A stretch of DNA of 50,243 nt from a bacterium (GTDB lineage Bacteria > UBP6 > UBA1177 > JAKLFG01): contig JAKLFG010000012.1 of NCBI GenBank assembly GCA_022711315.1, forward strand, positions 1 through 50,243, in the 5' to 3' direction. The position numbers were made by a program, and so were the translations under genes. Positions 17,835 to 25,922 of the stretch are shown here, one piece after another. How positions within the stretch are numbered: the first letter of the stretch is position 1; each line of letters opens with the position of its first letter. The notes beneath the pieces are model-generated. The model worked only from the letters and a program-made list of their open reading frames with translations. It did no database searches and was not told the origin of the DNA.

Positions 17835-19435
17835 GCCGGTCGCTCCTCTGGCGCATACTCATGGCGCTGACGCCGCTTATGCTCGCCGGGTTCTATTTCT
17901 TCCTGCTCGTCTATCAGGCCGAACGGGTCGCCATCACCGATGACGCCCGGTTCTACATGGATGCGGCGAAAAGTTACGGCGACTACCTCGAAACGGGGTG
18001 GAAGGGGTTCAAGTACTTCGACAAGGGGTTCATCGACCGCTACTGGCACAATAACCACGAACATCCCTCGTTCGCGAAATTGCTCATGGCGGGCGGCTAT
18101 CTTATCCACAAGAAATCCGGCATCCTGCGCGAGACGGTCGCCTACCGCGTTGGCATCAGCGCGCTTGCCGCCGTGCTCCTGCTGTTCCTCTTCAGTTTCG
18201 TCCGCCGCGCCGTGTCGTTCCGGGCCGCCGTGTTCGCGTCGTTATTCTTCATCTTCCTGCCGCGCACCTTTTTCCATGCCCGCGTCGCCACGCTCGACTT
18301 CACCGTCGGGGCGACCTGCTTCATATTCGTCTACTGTTACTGGCGCGGGCTCACCTCGCGGTTCTGGGCGTGGATGACCGGGATCGCCTTCGGCTTCGCG
18401 CTCGCCTCGAAACTCAACGCGCCGTTCATGGTCCTGCCGGTGCTCCTCCATTACTGCGTCGTGAAGTGGGACGATCTCAAACGGCGGCCGGTCCGTACGA
18501 TATTCGCGCCGCAGTTCGTGTCGATGCTCCTGCTGTCGCTGCCGATGTTCTTCGCGCTCTGGCCGTGGCTGTGGCACGATACCGTCCAGCGATTCAAGGA
18601 GTATGTCCTGTTCCATGTCAACCACTATGGCATCAGCATGTACTACCTCGGCGAGATATACTCGACCCCGCGGCCGCCGTGGTCGGCGCCCTTCGTGATG
18701 ATGCTCGTCACCACGCCGCTTCTCACGGTGCTGTGCGCCGCGATCGGGTTCCTGCTGTACCGGTGGCGCGACGACCGCGACCGCTTCCGGCCGATGCTTC
18801 TCGTGTCGCTGTCGGCCTTTGTCGCGATCGGGACGGTGATGTTCCTGCCGGCGCCGTTCTACAGCGGCGTGAAACTGTTCCAACCCTTCTTCCCGTTCCT
18901 CGCGGCCGCCGCGGGCGTCGGGCTCTGGCGGGCGCTCGACCGCGCGACGATACTGCCGGAGCGGTGGCGGTTCGCCCCGTTCGGCATCGTGTTCCTGCCG
19001 GCCATTCTCTCGATGGTGGACCTTAAGCACGATCATCTCTCGTACTACAGCGAACTCATCGGTGGCACCAAGGGAGCGGCGCAGTACAAGTTCGAAACGC
19101 ACTACTACGACCTGTTCTACTACGACCTCGCCGAGTATTTCAATCGCGAACTGAAGACCTTCTCACCCGTCGCGTTCGACCCGAACGGCAAGGAATATCC
19201 CTTCACCTCCGGCTACCTCAAACGGGCGAAACTGCTGACGCCGAAATTCTACTACTCCGACAACCGGGATACGGCCGCCTACTATGTGCTGACCCACGAG
19301 TACCGCTGGCGCGAGTACCCCGATCTTTTGCGCAAGGTCAAACGGCGTACGCCGGTCTATATCCTCGAACGGCAGGGAGTGCCGCTCCTCACCGTGTACC
19401 GGAAAGAGGAGCCGCCGCGCCCCGACCCCGACTGA
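17831..19435 (+). CDS. GT39-family (PMT/ArnT-like) membrane glycosyltransferase
   Basis: A 534-residue polytopic membrane protein with about ten TM segments. After the first TM, the periplasmic loop has ITDDARFYMDAAK, with the Asp pair typical of the DxD/DE catalytic site in PMT/ArnT-like enzymes. This is followed by NNHEHPSFAKLL, resembling the EHPP motif. A soluble C-terminal ~150-residue domain with many Tyr residues follows the last TM. Such enzymes move sugars from polyprenyl phosphate to protein or lipid A on the periplasmic face. Donor and acceptor are unknown. It meets lysA tail to tail with one base between stops. Confidence 0.82.
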   Translation: MSRSLLWRILMALTPLMLAGFYFFLLVYQAERVAITDDARFYMDAAKSYGDYLETGWKGFKYFDKGFIDRYWHNNHEHPSFAKLLMAGGYLIHKKSGILRETVAYRVGISALAAVLLLFLFSFVRRAVSFRAAVFASLFFIFLPRTFFHARVATLDFTVGATCFIFVYCYWRGLTSRFWAWMTGIAFGFALASKLNAPFMVLPVLLHYCVVKWDDLKRRPVRTIFAPQFVSMLLLSLPMFFALWPWLWHDTVQRFKEYVLFHVNHYGISMYYLGEIYSTPRPPWSAPFVMMLVTTPLLTVLCAAIGFLLYRWRDDRDRFRPMLLVSLSAFVAIGTVMFLPAPFYSGVKLFQPFFPFLAAAAGVGLWRALDRATILPERWRFAPFGIVFLPAILSMVDLKHDHLSYYSELIGGTKGAAQYKFETHYYDLFYYDLAEYFNRELKTFSPVAFDPNGKEYPFTSGYLKRAKLLTPKFYYSDNRDTAAYYVLTHEYRWREYPDLLRKVKRRTPVYILERQGVPLLTVYRKEEPPRPDPD

Positions 19436-19436
19436 A

Positions 19437-20654
19437 TCACACCGCGTAGCGTCCCAGAAAGTCCGTTTTGTCCTCGGCCCGCGCGATGAGCCGCGCCACG
19501 CCGTTCTCGCAGAGTACTTCGGCGGGTCGCAGACGACCGTTGTAAGGGAACGCCATGGCTGCGCAGTAGGCGCCGGCATCGTGAAAGAGGACGATATCGC
19601 CTTCGGTGACGGCAGGGAAGGGGATGTCGGTGGCGAAGATGTCGGTGTTCTCGCAGATGCGGCCGCAGAGCGTCGCCACGCCGGCCGGGGTATCTTTCCC
19701 GACGACCGTGACGCGGTGGCGCGCCCCGTAGAGCGCCGGTCGGAGGAGGGTATTCATGCCGGCGTCGAGTCCGACGAACCGGTGGATCCCCTCCTTGATC
19801 CCTGTGACACGGGTCAGCAGGTACCCGGCGTCGCCGACGATATAGCGGCCCGGTTCGATGCGGAGCCGCGGCGGGGTGACGCCGTGCTGTGCGGCGCAGA
19901 GCGCGAGCGTTCCCGCCACCGCTTTGGCCGTCGCATCGAGGTCGAGCGGCGTCTCGTCGTCGGTATAGGGGATGCCGAAGCCGCCGCCGATGTCGAGATA
20001 TTCCGGCAGTATGCCGAGCGGCCGGAAGATGCCGGCGGCGTTATGGCAGATGATGGCGGTCATCCGTGCGAAGAAGAGCGGGTCGCGGTTGTTCGATCCG
20101 GCCATGAGGTGGATACCGAATCGGGTGAACCCCCGATCGGCCGCGAGCCGGTAGGCGGCCGGTACGCTTTCGAGCGGTATGCCGAACTTCGCACCGGGAC
20201 CGCCAGTGATGATGCCGGGATGAGAGCCGCCCCCTTCGCCCGGGTTGACCCGGAACGAGAGGATGCCGTCGAACCCGGCGGGCAGTTTGTCGAGCGCCGT
20301 GATATCGTCGAGATTGATCGCGCCGCACCGTGCGGCGGCGGCAAGGTCGTCGCGTGACTCGTAGTTGCCGGTGTACATGATATTCTCGCGCGGTATGCCG
20401 GCCCGCTCGGCGAGCGTCACTTCGAGCGGCGCGGCGCAGTCGGCGCCGAGCCCGCGCGCCGCGATGAGCCGTAAAAGATGCGGGTTGCCGTTCGCCTTGA
20501 CCGCGTAAAAGCTGTCGGTCGCCGGATAGTGCGCGTTGAAGGCGCCCTGCAGGGCGCGGCAATTCCTTTCGATGCGTTCCGCGTCATACAGATAGAGCGG
20601 CGTGCCGAAACGCGCCGCGAGTTCATGCAGATCGCAACCGCCGATGCCCTTCAT
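19437..20654 (-). CDS. lysA: Diaminopimelate decarboxylase
   Basis: A 405-residue fold-type III PLP enzyme converting meso-diaminopimelate to lysine. The PLP lysine is Lys53 in FYAVKANGNP. The glycine-rich DIGGGFGIPY and the phosphate-site IEPGRYIVG follow. The active-site GRICENTDIF contains the Cys donated across the dimer, and HDAGAYCAAMAFPYNGR completes the site. The start at 20654 follows from the ATGA overlap with the aspartokinase gene, although the frame extends upstream. Coupling puts the first and last committed steps of lysine synthesis on one transcript. Confidence 0.95.
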   Translation of the reverse strand: MKGIGGCDLHELAARFGTPLYLYDAERIERNCRALQGAFNAHYPATDSFYAVKANGNPHLLRLIAARGLGADCAAPLEVTLAERAGIPRENIMYTGNYESRDDLAAAARCGAINLDDITALDKLPAGFDGILSFRVNPGEGGGSHPGIITGGPGAKFGIPLESVPAAYRLAADRGFTRFGIHLMAGSNNRDPLFFARMTAIICHNAAGIFRPLGILPEYLDIGGGFGIPYTDDETPLDLDATAKAVAGTLALCAAQHGVTPPRLRIEPGRYIVGDAGYLLTRVTGIKEGIHRFVGLDAGMNTLLRPALYGARHRVTVVGKDTPAGVATLCGRICENTDIFATDIPFPAVTEGDIVLFHDAGAYCAAMAFPYNGRLRPAEVLCENGVARLIARAEDKTDFLGRYAV

Positions 20655-21997
20655 GCGGAGCCTCCGTCGAAGAATTCGTGGTGAAGCAGGCCGACCGCCG
20701 ACTCGAGATCTTTCTCGGCGATGACGATCGATATGTTGACCTCGCTCGCTCCCACGCTCACCATGCCGACATTGATGGCGCGGAGCGTGTTGAAGAAACG
20801 GGCGCCGATCCCGGCCGTTTCGCGCATCCCGTCGCCGATGAGCGACACGATGGCGCGTCCCTGTTCGACCGATACTTCGCCGAGCCGCGCGAGATCGGCC
20901 GTTATCGCGTCGAGGTGCGCGGTATCGTCGATGGTGACCGATATGCTCACCTCGGAGGTGGTGACGAGATCCACCGGCGTGCGGTGGCCGCGGAACACAT
21001 CGAAAACGGCGGCGAGGAACCCGTAGGCGCCGAGCATCCGGTTGCTGCGGATGTGGAGCACCGTGATGCCGCGCTGAAAGGCGATCGCCTTGAGACGCCG
21101 GTCGTTGCCGTTCTGCGCGACGACCCGCGTGCCGGGGCGGTCGGGAGCGAAGGTGTTGCGGATGACGACCGGGATGCCCTTTCGGACCGCCGGGAATATC
21201 GTGAGCGGGTGAAGGACCTTCGCCCCGAAGAAGGCCAGTTCGGCCGCTTCGTCGTAGGTGAGCCGCGGCACGGTGCGCGCCGCCGGGATGATGCGCGGGT
21301 CGCAGGTCATGATGCCGTCCACATCGGTCCATATCTGGCATTCATCGGCCCCGGCGGCCGCCGCGAGAAGCGCCGCCGAATAGTCCGATCCGCCCCGTCC
21401 GAGCGTGGTGGTCACCCCCTGCGGCGTCGCGCCGATGTAGCCGCCGGTCACTACGGCGCGGTACCGCGCGAGCAGCGGCAGAAGTTTGCCTCGTACCGCC
21501 GCCTCAATGCCTGCCGTGTCGGGTTGGGCCGCGCCGAACGAGGCGTCGGTGACGAGCACCTCTCGGGCGTCGAGGTGCGCCGCGTCGAGCCCCCGCGCCG
21601 TGAAATGGTCGGCGATGATGCGCGACGAGAGCGTCTCGCCCGTTGCGAGGATGGTGTCGGCGGCGCGCGGGGTGATGTCGCCCAGCGCCGTAAGGGCCGG
21701 GATGAGGCCGCGGATGCGGTCGATGGTATCGGCCGTGAAACAGGCGGTCGCGGCGGGAAGGCCCAGATCGGCGATCATCGCGCGGTGCCGCTCTTCGACC
21801 CTGTCGAGTTCCGCGAGGGCGCCCGCCGTGTCGCCGCGGCGCATCAGTTCGATGGTGCGGGTAAGGGCGTTGGTGACACCCGAGAAGGCCGACACGACGG
21901 CCAGCGCGCCCGGTCCGGCGTCCCGCACGATCCTTTCGACCTGCCTGACGGCGTCGGCCGTGCCGACCGAGGTGCCGCCGAATTTGAGGATCCTCAT
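20651..21997 (-). CDS. lysC: Aspartate kinase
   Basis: A 448-residue monofunctional aspartokinase starting the aspartate pathway (lysine, DAP, threonine, methionine). The N-terminal kinase signature KFGGTSVG is at residues 5-12, followed by VVSAFSGVTN and GRGGSDYSAALLA. Two ACT domains occupy roughly 300-448, including VSLIGDGMRETAGIGARFF, and would bind an inhibitory amino acid. There is no fused homoserine dehydrogenase. I searched the leader for a lysine riboswitch and could not identify one. The stop overlaps lysA. Confidence 0.96.
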   Translation of the reverse strand: MRILKFGGTSVGTADAVRQVERIVRDAGPGALAVVSAFSGVTNALTRTIELMRRGDTAGALAELDRVEERHRAMIADLGLPAATACFTADTIDRIRGLIPALTALGDITPRAADTILATGETLSSRIIADHFTARGLDAAHLDAREVLVTDASFGAAQPDTAGIEAAVRGKLLPLLARYRAVVTGGYIGATPQGVTTTLGRGGSDYSAALLAAAAGADECQIWTDVDGIMTCDPRIIPAARTVPRLTYDEAAELAFFGAKVLHPLTIFPAVRKGIPVVIRNTFAPDRPGTRVVAQNGNDRRLKAIAFQRGITVLHIRSNRMLGAYGFLAAVFDVFRGHRTPVDLVTTSEVSISVTIDDTAHLDAITADLARLGEVSVEQGRAIVSLIGDGMRETAGIGARFFNTLRAINVGMVSVGASEVNISIVIAEKDLESAVGLLHHEFFDGGSA

Positions 21998-22368
21998 GCT
22001 ACTCTCCCTCGTCGGAAGTTCACAAAACCGAAGAGGCCTGAGTGGGTGAAAGAGTCAGGAAAAGCGGTCGCGCTCTTCAGAAGCCCTCCACGATCACTCG
22101 TGACAGCCGCGGGGATTCGACCCCGTCGTCCAACGCCCGCGCCGACGATCCGCCGCGTCGTTTCGGCGCCGATGCCCCCGTTCCGGCATCATCGGGGACC
22201 GCCCCTCCGCCGGAACGCCTGCTCGGCGCTCCTCTTCCAGAACGAGGGTACCATAACAGGGAAGATACCGCTGTCAATGATTTTTTTTCTGACGCCGGGC
22301 CGATTGACTTTTGCCGTTTTTCCCTATATAACGCATTGTTGTCTCAAGAAAAAAAAAGGAGGAGTACG
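21998..22368. other. 371-base intergenic region between divergent lysC and a lipoprotein gene
   Basis: No gene is evident. The region holds a CGGGG-ATTCGA-CCCCG hairpin at 22110-22125, an inverted repeat GATGCC-N8-GGCATC near 22165-22184, and a plus-strand promoter at its right end. The left and middle parts are GC-rich and the last 100 bases are AT-richer. I could not place the lysC promoter with confidence. Confidence 0.5.
22304..22332 (+). promoter_or_regulatory. Predicted promoter for the VTDDT-repeat lipoprotein
   Basis: TTGACT at 22304-22309 is followed after 17 bases by TATAAC at 22327-22332 (or TATATA two bases earlier). An AGGAGGAG ribosome site lies at 22357-22364, five bases or so before the ATG. 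Confidence 0.6.
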
Positions 22369-23367
22369 ATGAAAAGGACCGGTATGACCGCTCTTCTGTC
22401 CGTGTGCCTGTTTCTTGCCGTCTCGTGCGGCGACGACGGCACGAAGACCATTCCCGACAACGCGCAGGTGCCCGACGAGAGCGCCGTCACCGATGATACG
22501 ACCGTTGACGATCAGTCCGATCAGTCCGATCCGACCGATCAGACCGATCAGTCGGTCACCGACGACACCGTGACCGACGACACGGTCACCGACGATACCG
22601 TCACCGACGACACGGTGGTCGACAACGAAACGCCCGACGAGGATACCGCTCCCGCCTACAACTTCAACGGCAAGTGGGCGATGCTCAACTTCACCACCTC
22701 GAATGTCACGACGACCGTTCCGATCATCGGCGAAACGAAGAGCGTTTCCACGACCTCCTCCTACGCGCTGGTCGGTCTGACCGACAACGGCGACGGCACC
22801 GTGAGCGCGGTCGCTACCCCCTGCGAGACGCTCATAGACAGTGGTTCGAACCTTCTGTCCGTCACCATCAGCGACAACTATATCTCCCACCTCAAGCCGA
22901 TGATCTGGGACTTCACGACTATACTTGACCGTAGCGGCGTCGGCTTTGATGTCACCGCGACCGACATCCTGATGCTCAACGGAGTTAAGGATCTCGCCGA
23001 TCCGCTCAACGATCCGCTCCCGACCGACAAGAACGATACGCACATCTACGATCAGGACGAGGACGGCAAACCGGGTATGACGGTCAATTGCAAAGGGTCC
23101 ATCATCGGCGGCGACGGCTGGATGGCGACCATTCAGCGTACCGTCAACGACATGGTCGGCGAGACCCAGAACGATACCCTCATCGAGGGGGCTCTTATCT
23201 GGGAGAGTGAGCAGATCGTGCTCGAAGCGAGCAGCAATACTCTTATGAATGAGAAGACGGTGGAGCCCGATTACGCCAACAGTTGGTTCAAGATGGTCCG
23301 CCTCGTCGATCAGAACTGGACCTGCTCCGAGATAAAGGCGAACAAGGATACGCTGTTCCCACAGTAG
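22369..23367 (+). CDS. Lipoprotein with VTDDT repeats, unknown function
   Basis: A 332-residue lipoprotein. The signal peptide ends in LAVSC (Cys20). Residues 21-95 are an acidic Asp/Thr/Val linker containing QSD/QTD triplets and four VTDDT units. The remaining ~230 residues begin FNGKWAMLNFTTSNVT and look like a beta-rich globular domain with two cysteines (CETLIDSG and CKGSIIGG). I do not recognise it; lipocalin-like or YD-poor calycin folds would be guesses. It has its own strong-looking promoter and ribosome site and meets wecB tail to tail, eight bases apart. Confidence 0.82.
   Translation: MKRTGMTALLSVCLFLAVSCGDDGTKTIPDNAQVPDESAVTDDTTVDDQSDQSDPTDQTDQSVTDDTVTDDTVTDDTVTDDTVVDNETPDEDTAPAYNFNGKWAMLNFTTSNVTTTVPIIGETKSVSTTSSYALVGLTDNGDGTVSAVATPCETLIDSGSNLLSVTISDNYISHLKPMIWDFTTILDRSGVGFDVTATDILMLNGVKDLADPLNDPLPTDKNDTHIYDQDEDGKPGMTVNCKGSIIGGDGWMATIQRTVNDMVGETQNDTLIEGALIWESEQIVLEASSNTLMNEKTVEPDYANSWFKMVRLVDQNWTCSEIKANKDTLFPQ
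22555..22614 (+). repeat. Four tandem 15-base repeats encoding VTDDT
   Basis: Units of GTCACCGACGACACC with synonymous changes run in frame at 22555, 22570, 22585 and 22600. Shorter 9-base QSD/QTD/PTD units precede them at about 22510-22553. They encode the stalk of the lipoprotein. Confidence 0.85.
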
Positions 23368-23374
23368 GCGTGCT

Positions 23375-24448
23375 TCAGGAAGATATCCCGGACAGTTTTT
23401 CCGCTATCCGTTCGGCGGCGTGGCCGTCGCCGTAGGGGTTGGTGGCCTTGGCGAAGGAGGCGTAGTAGGCGGGGTCGGTGAGGAGCCGTTTGGCCGCCGC
23501 GACGATATCGCTCTGTTCGGTCCCGGCAAGTATAAGCGTCCCCGCGTCGACCCCTTCGGTCCGTTCGGTTTCGCGCCGCATCACGACCACGGGGATGCCG
23601 AAGGCGGGCGCCTCCTCCTGAATGCCGCCCGAATCGGTGAGGACCAGTTCGGAGGAGGCCATCTCGGTGATGAAGGCGATATAGTCGAGCGGTTCGACGA
23701 GTTTGACATTCGCGATGCCGGTCAGTAGCGCGCCGGTCGTCTTGCGGACATTCGGGTTCGGGTGGACCGGGTAGAGGAACGCGCGGTCGGGGAAAAGGCG
23801 CGCCAGTTCGGCTATCGCCCTGCAGATGTGTTCCATCGGTCCGCCGAAATTCTCGCGCCGGTGGGCGGTGATGAGTACCTGTTTCTTCTTTTTGGTCTGT
23901 ATCTTCGCCGCGACGAACTTCACGGTGTCGATGACGGTATTGCCGGTGACGAAGATGTTAGCCGGGGCGATCCCCTCGCGCAGGAGGTTGTCGCGATTCT
24001 GCGTCGTCGGGGCGAAGTGGTACGAGGCGATGCGGTCGGTGAGCACCCGGTTCATCTCCTCGGGGAAGGGAGAGTAGCGGTCGTTGCTGCGCAGTCCTGC
24101 CTCGACATGGGCGACCGGTATCTTTTTGTAGAAGGCGGCGAGCGACGAGGCGAGAGTGGTCGAGGTGTCGCCGTGGACGACGACGAGGTCGGGCTTCACC
24201 GTATCGAGCGTCGCGTCGAGCCGCGTCAGGATGGAACTGGTGATATGAGCGATGGATTGGTTCTCTTTCATGATATCGAGGTCGGTGTCGGGGTGGACGG
24301 CGAAGAAGTCGAACAGCGGCCGGCAGAGATCGCGGTGTTGGCCGGTATAGAGAAAATGGGTGTCGATGCCGCGCTTTTTGAGTTCGCGGATGACCGGCAC
24401 GATCTTGATGAATTCGGGTCGGGTGCCGACCGATACGAGGACCTTCAT
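23375..24448 (-). CDS. wecB: UDP-N-acetylglucosamine 2-epimerase (non-hydrolysing)
   Basis: A 357-residue GT-B-fold enzyme interconverting UDP-GlcNAc and UDP-ManNAc for surface polysaccharide. It starts with VSVGTRPEFIKIVPVI, with the Gly-rich nucleotide loop. VVHGDTSTT, HVEAGLRSND, the ITAHRRENFG active-site loop and LTDSGGIQEEAPAFGIPVVVMR with the UDP-binding Glu are all present. An AGGAGG site precedes the ATG. It lies nine bases after the tRNA thiolase gene and shares its transcript. Rfb or teichoic-type polymer targets are not evident nearby. Confidence 0.94.
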   Translation of the reverse strand: MKVLVSVGTRPEFIKIVPVIRELKKRGIDTHFLYTGQHRDLCRPLFDFFAVHPDTDLDIMKENQSIAHITSSILTRLDATLDTVKPDLVVVHGDTSTTLASSLAAFYKKIPVAHVEAGLRSNDRYSPFPEEMNRVLTDRIASYHFAPTTQNRDNLLREGIAPANIFVTGNTVIDTVKFVAAKIQTKKKKQVLITAHRRENFGGPMEHICRAIAELARLFPDRAFLYPVHPNPNVRKTTGALLTGIANVKLVEPLDYIAFITEMASSELVLTDSGGIQEEAPAFGIPVVVMRRETERTEGVDAGTLILAGTEQSDIVAAAKRLLTDPAYYASFAKATNPYGDGHAAERIAEKLSGISS

Positions 24449-24457
24449 AACGACCTC

Positions 24458-25243
24458 CTATAGCATGCTTTTTCGGCTCGGCTCTTTGAGCAGGTATTCG
24501 GGCCGTACGGTGAACATCGAGCGGAATATGCTCTGCCGGACGCGGCGATGCCGTTTGTGCGCCGCGGCGATGAGTTCCTTCACATAGGCGCGCTGGTTCT
24601 CTTCGCCGTAGGGACAGCCAGCGGGGAAGGTCTCGATCTTGCGGCGCTTCGCCTCGGCCGCTATCATCTTTTCGTCGATGTACAACATCGGCCGGATGAC
24701 GCGGAATTCGCCGCCGAAGAAGGGGTTGTTGGGCTTCATCGTCTCGATGCAGGAACCGTAGAGGATGTTGAGGAACAGCGTCTGCATGAAGTCGTCACGG
24801 TGGTGGCCGAAGGCGATGACATTGGCGCCGATCTTCTTGGCGTACTTGAATATCGCGATGCGACGGTTACGCGAGCAGAGGTAGCAGGGTTTCTTTTTTT
24901 CCCGTTTGAAGGTGTCGAGCATCGGTTCATCAACGGTGTGGAACGGAACGCCAAGCGATCCGGCATAATTTTTCAGGTAGGCTCGTTTATCGTCGTCTCC
25001 CTCAAAGCCCAGATGGACGAATATCGCCGAGAGTTTGAAGTCGTTGGTGGTCTCTATCTTCTTGCGGGCGAGCAGCGCCAGTAGCAGCGACGAATCCTTG
25101 CCGCCCGACAGCCCCACCATGATATGGTCGCCGGGGTGTATCATGTCGTAGTCCATGATGGCGGTCTCGACCCGCTTGTGGAGGTTGAGGAACGCCTTCC
25201 CCTCAAGGTTGGGTCGTTCTTTCTTTTTCTGTACGGTATCCAT
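24458..25243 (-). CDS. ttcA: TtcA-family tRNA 2-thiolation enzyme
   Basis: A 261-residue PP-loop ATPase of the TtcA/TtuA group, which adds sulfur to cytidine 32 in tRNA. The PP-loop SGGKDS is at 46-51. The Fe-S cysteines appear as a CYLCS pair in the middle and a third in FPAGCPYGEE. The GHHRDDFMQTLFLNILYG stretch is diagnostic. A GTG eight codons upstream is in frame, but the -10 box TATAAG lies over it and would start transcription near 25260, so the ATG at 25243 is the better start. It shares a transcript with wecB. Confidence 0.9.
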   Translation of the reverse strand: MDTVQKKKERPNLEGKAFLNLHKRVETAIMDYDMIHPGDHIMVGLSGGKDSSLLLALLARKKIETTNDFKLSAIFVHLGFEGDDDKRAYLKNYAGSLGVPFHTVDEPMLDTFKREKKKPCYLCSRNRRIAIFKYAKKIGANVIAFGHHRDDFMQTLFLNILYGSCIETMKPNNPFFGGEFRVIRPMLYIDEKMIAAEAKRRKIETFPAGCPYGEENQRAYVKELIAAAHKRHRRVRQSIFRSMFTVRPEYLLKEPSRKSML

Positions 25244-25266
25244 GCGACCCCGTGTATTACGCCACA

Positions 25267-25295
25267 CTTATACCGGAGCGGCGATGATTTGTAAA
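25267..25295 (-). promoter_or_regulatory. Predicted promoter for ttcA-wecB
   Basis: On the minus strand TTTACA (25295-25290), a 17-base spacer and TATAAG (25272-25267) form a good sigma70-type element. It implies a leader of about 17 bases and decides the ttcA start codon. Confidence 0.6.
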
Positions 25296-25308
25296 GGAGA
25301 GGTAAAAA

Positions 25309-25337
25309 TTGCAAAAGGTCCATCGTGGTGCCATACT
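25309..25337 (+). promoter_or_regulatory. Predicted promoter for the NUDIX gene
   Basis: TTGCAA at 25309-25314, 17 bases, then CATACT at 25332-25337 (4 of 6). It points away from the ttcA promoter, with only 13 bases between the two -35 boxes. Confidence 0.45.
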
Positions 25338-25356
25338 GCCGCGAAAGGAGGAACAG

Positions 25357-25761
25357 ATGGCGAAACCGGTCATACCCGTCACCGCCGCGATCATCGTCCG
25401 GCGCGGGAAGGTATTCATCGCGCGCCGCGCCGACAAGGGCGATACCCGCGGCAAATGGGAATTCCCCGGCGGCAAGATAGAGCCGGGGGAAACGCCCGAA
25501 GAATGTCTTGCCCGTGAACTGAACGAGGAGTTCGGCGTCCGTGCGACGGTGGGGGACCTGTTCATCGAACACGAGCACGATTACGGCGCGCGGGTGGTCC
25601 GGCTGATGGTGTTCCGTGTCACGAAGGTAACGGGTCGTTTCGTGCCGACCGAACACAGCGCCATGGCGTGGGTGTGTCCCGCCGAACTGTCCTCCTATGA
25701 TCTCGCGCCGGCCGATATCCCGGTGGCCGAGCGTTTTGCCGCCGTCCCGCGAAAAAATTGA
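25357..25761 (+). CDS. NUDIX hydrolase (MutT-like)
   Basis: A 134-residue NUDIX-fold pyrophosphohydrolase. The full NUDIX box is present: GGKIEPGET, then RELNEEFG, with the catalytic REx2E glutamates. The early VTAAIIVRRGKVFIARRADKG is typical of MutT proteins that cleanse 8-oxo-dGTP, and GKWEFPGGK fits too. Related dCTP or (d)CTP pyrophosphatases share these features, so the substrate is uncertain. An AAAGGAGG site lies six bases before the ATG at 25357, which excludes the longer reading from 25309. It is divergent from ttcA. Confidence 0.9.
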   Translation: MAKPVIPVTAAIIVRRGKVFIARRADKGDTRGKWEFPGGKIEPGETPEECLARELNEEFGVRATVGDLFIEHEHDYGARVVRLMVFRVTKVTGRFVPTEHSAMAWVCPAELSSYDLAPADIPVAERFAAVPRKN

Positions 25762-25785
25762 CAACCCCCAGTCGGGCCATAGAAT
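25758..25785 (+). promoter_or_regulatory. Predicted promoter for tRNA-Leu
   Basis: A perfect TTGACA at 25758-25763, a 16-base spacer and TAGAAT at 25780-25785 lie just before the tRNA. The -35 overlaps the last codons and stop of the NUDIX gene. Confidence 0.7.
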
Positions 25786-25800
25786 GCGCCCGTTATCAGT

Positions 25801-25887
25801 GCCGGAGTGGTGAAATTGGCAGACGCGCCGGACTCAAAATCCGGTGGTGGTGACACCGTGTCGGTTCAAGTCCGACCTCCGGCACCA
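25801..25887 (+). tRNA. tRNA-Leu (anticodon CAA)
   Basis: An 87-base tRNA with encoded 3' CCA. The acceptor stem pairs GCCGGAG with CTCCGGC. The anticodon stem CCGGA/TCCGG closes the loop CTCAAAA, giving anticodon CAA, which reads UUG. A long variable arm (TGGTGGTGACACC region) is typical of class II tRNA-Leu. The T-arm is TCGGTTCAAGTCCGA. A perfect -35 promoter precedes it. Only 35 bases and a short T-run, with no hairpin, separate it from manC. Confidence 0.97.
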
Positions 25888-25922
25888 GTCTTTTCTAACA
25901 GCGACCGATAGGGGGTGCGGCG

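Noticed and set aside
22110-22125. T-arm-like hairpin (CGGGG-ATTCGA-CCCCG) suggesting a tRNA, tRNA-Sec or tmRNA
   Set aside because: The loop is six bases instead of seven on both strands, and no acceptor stem, anticodon arm or CCA could be matched around it.
21998-22140. Lysine riboswitch or T-box upstream of lysC
   Set aside because: I looked on the minus strand for the conserved cores and found none; the region is simply GC-rich.
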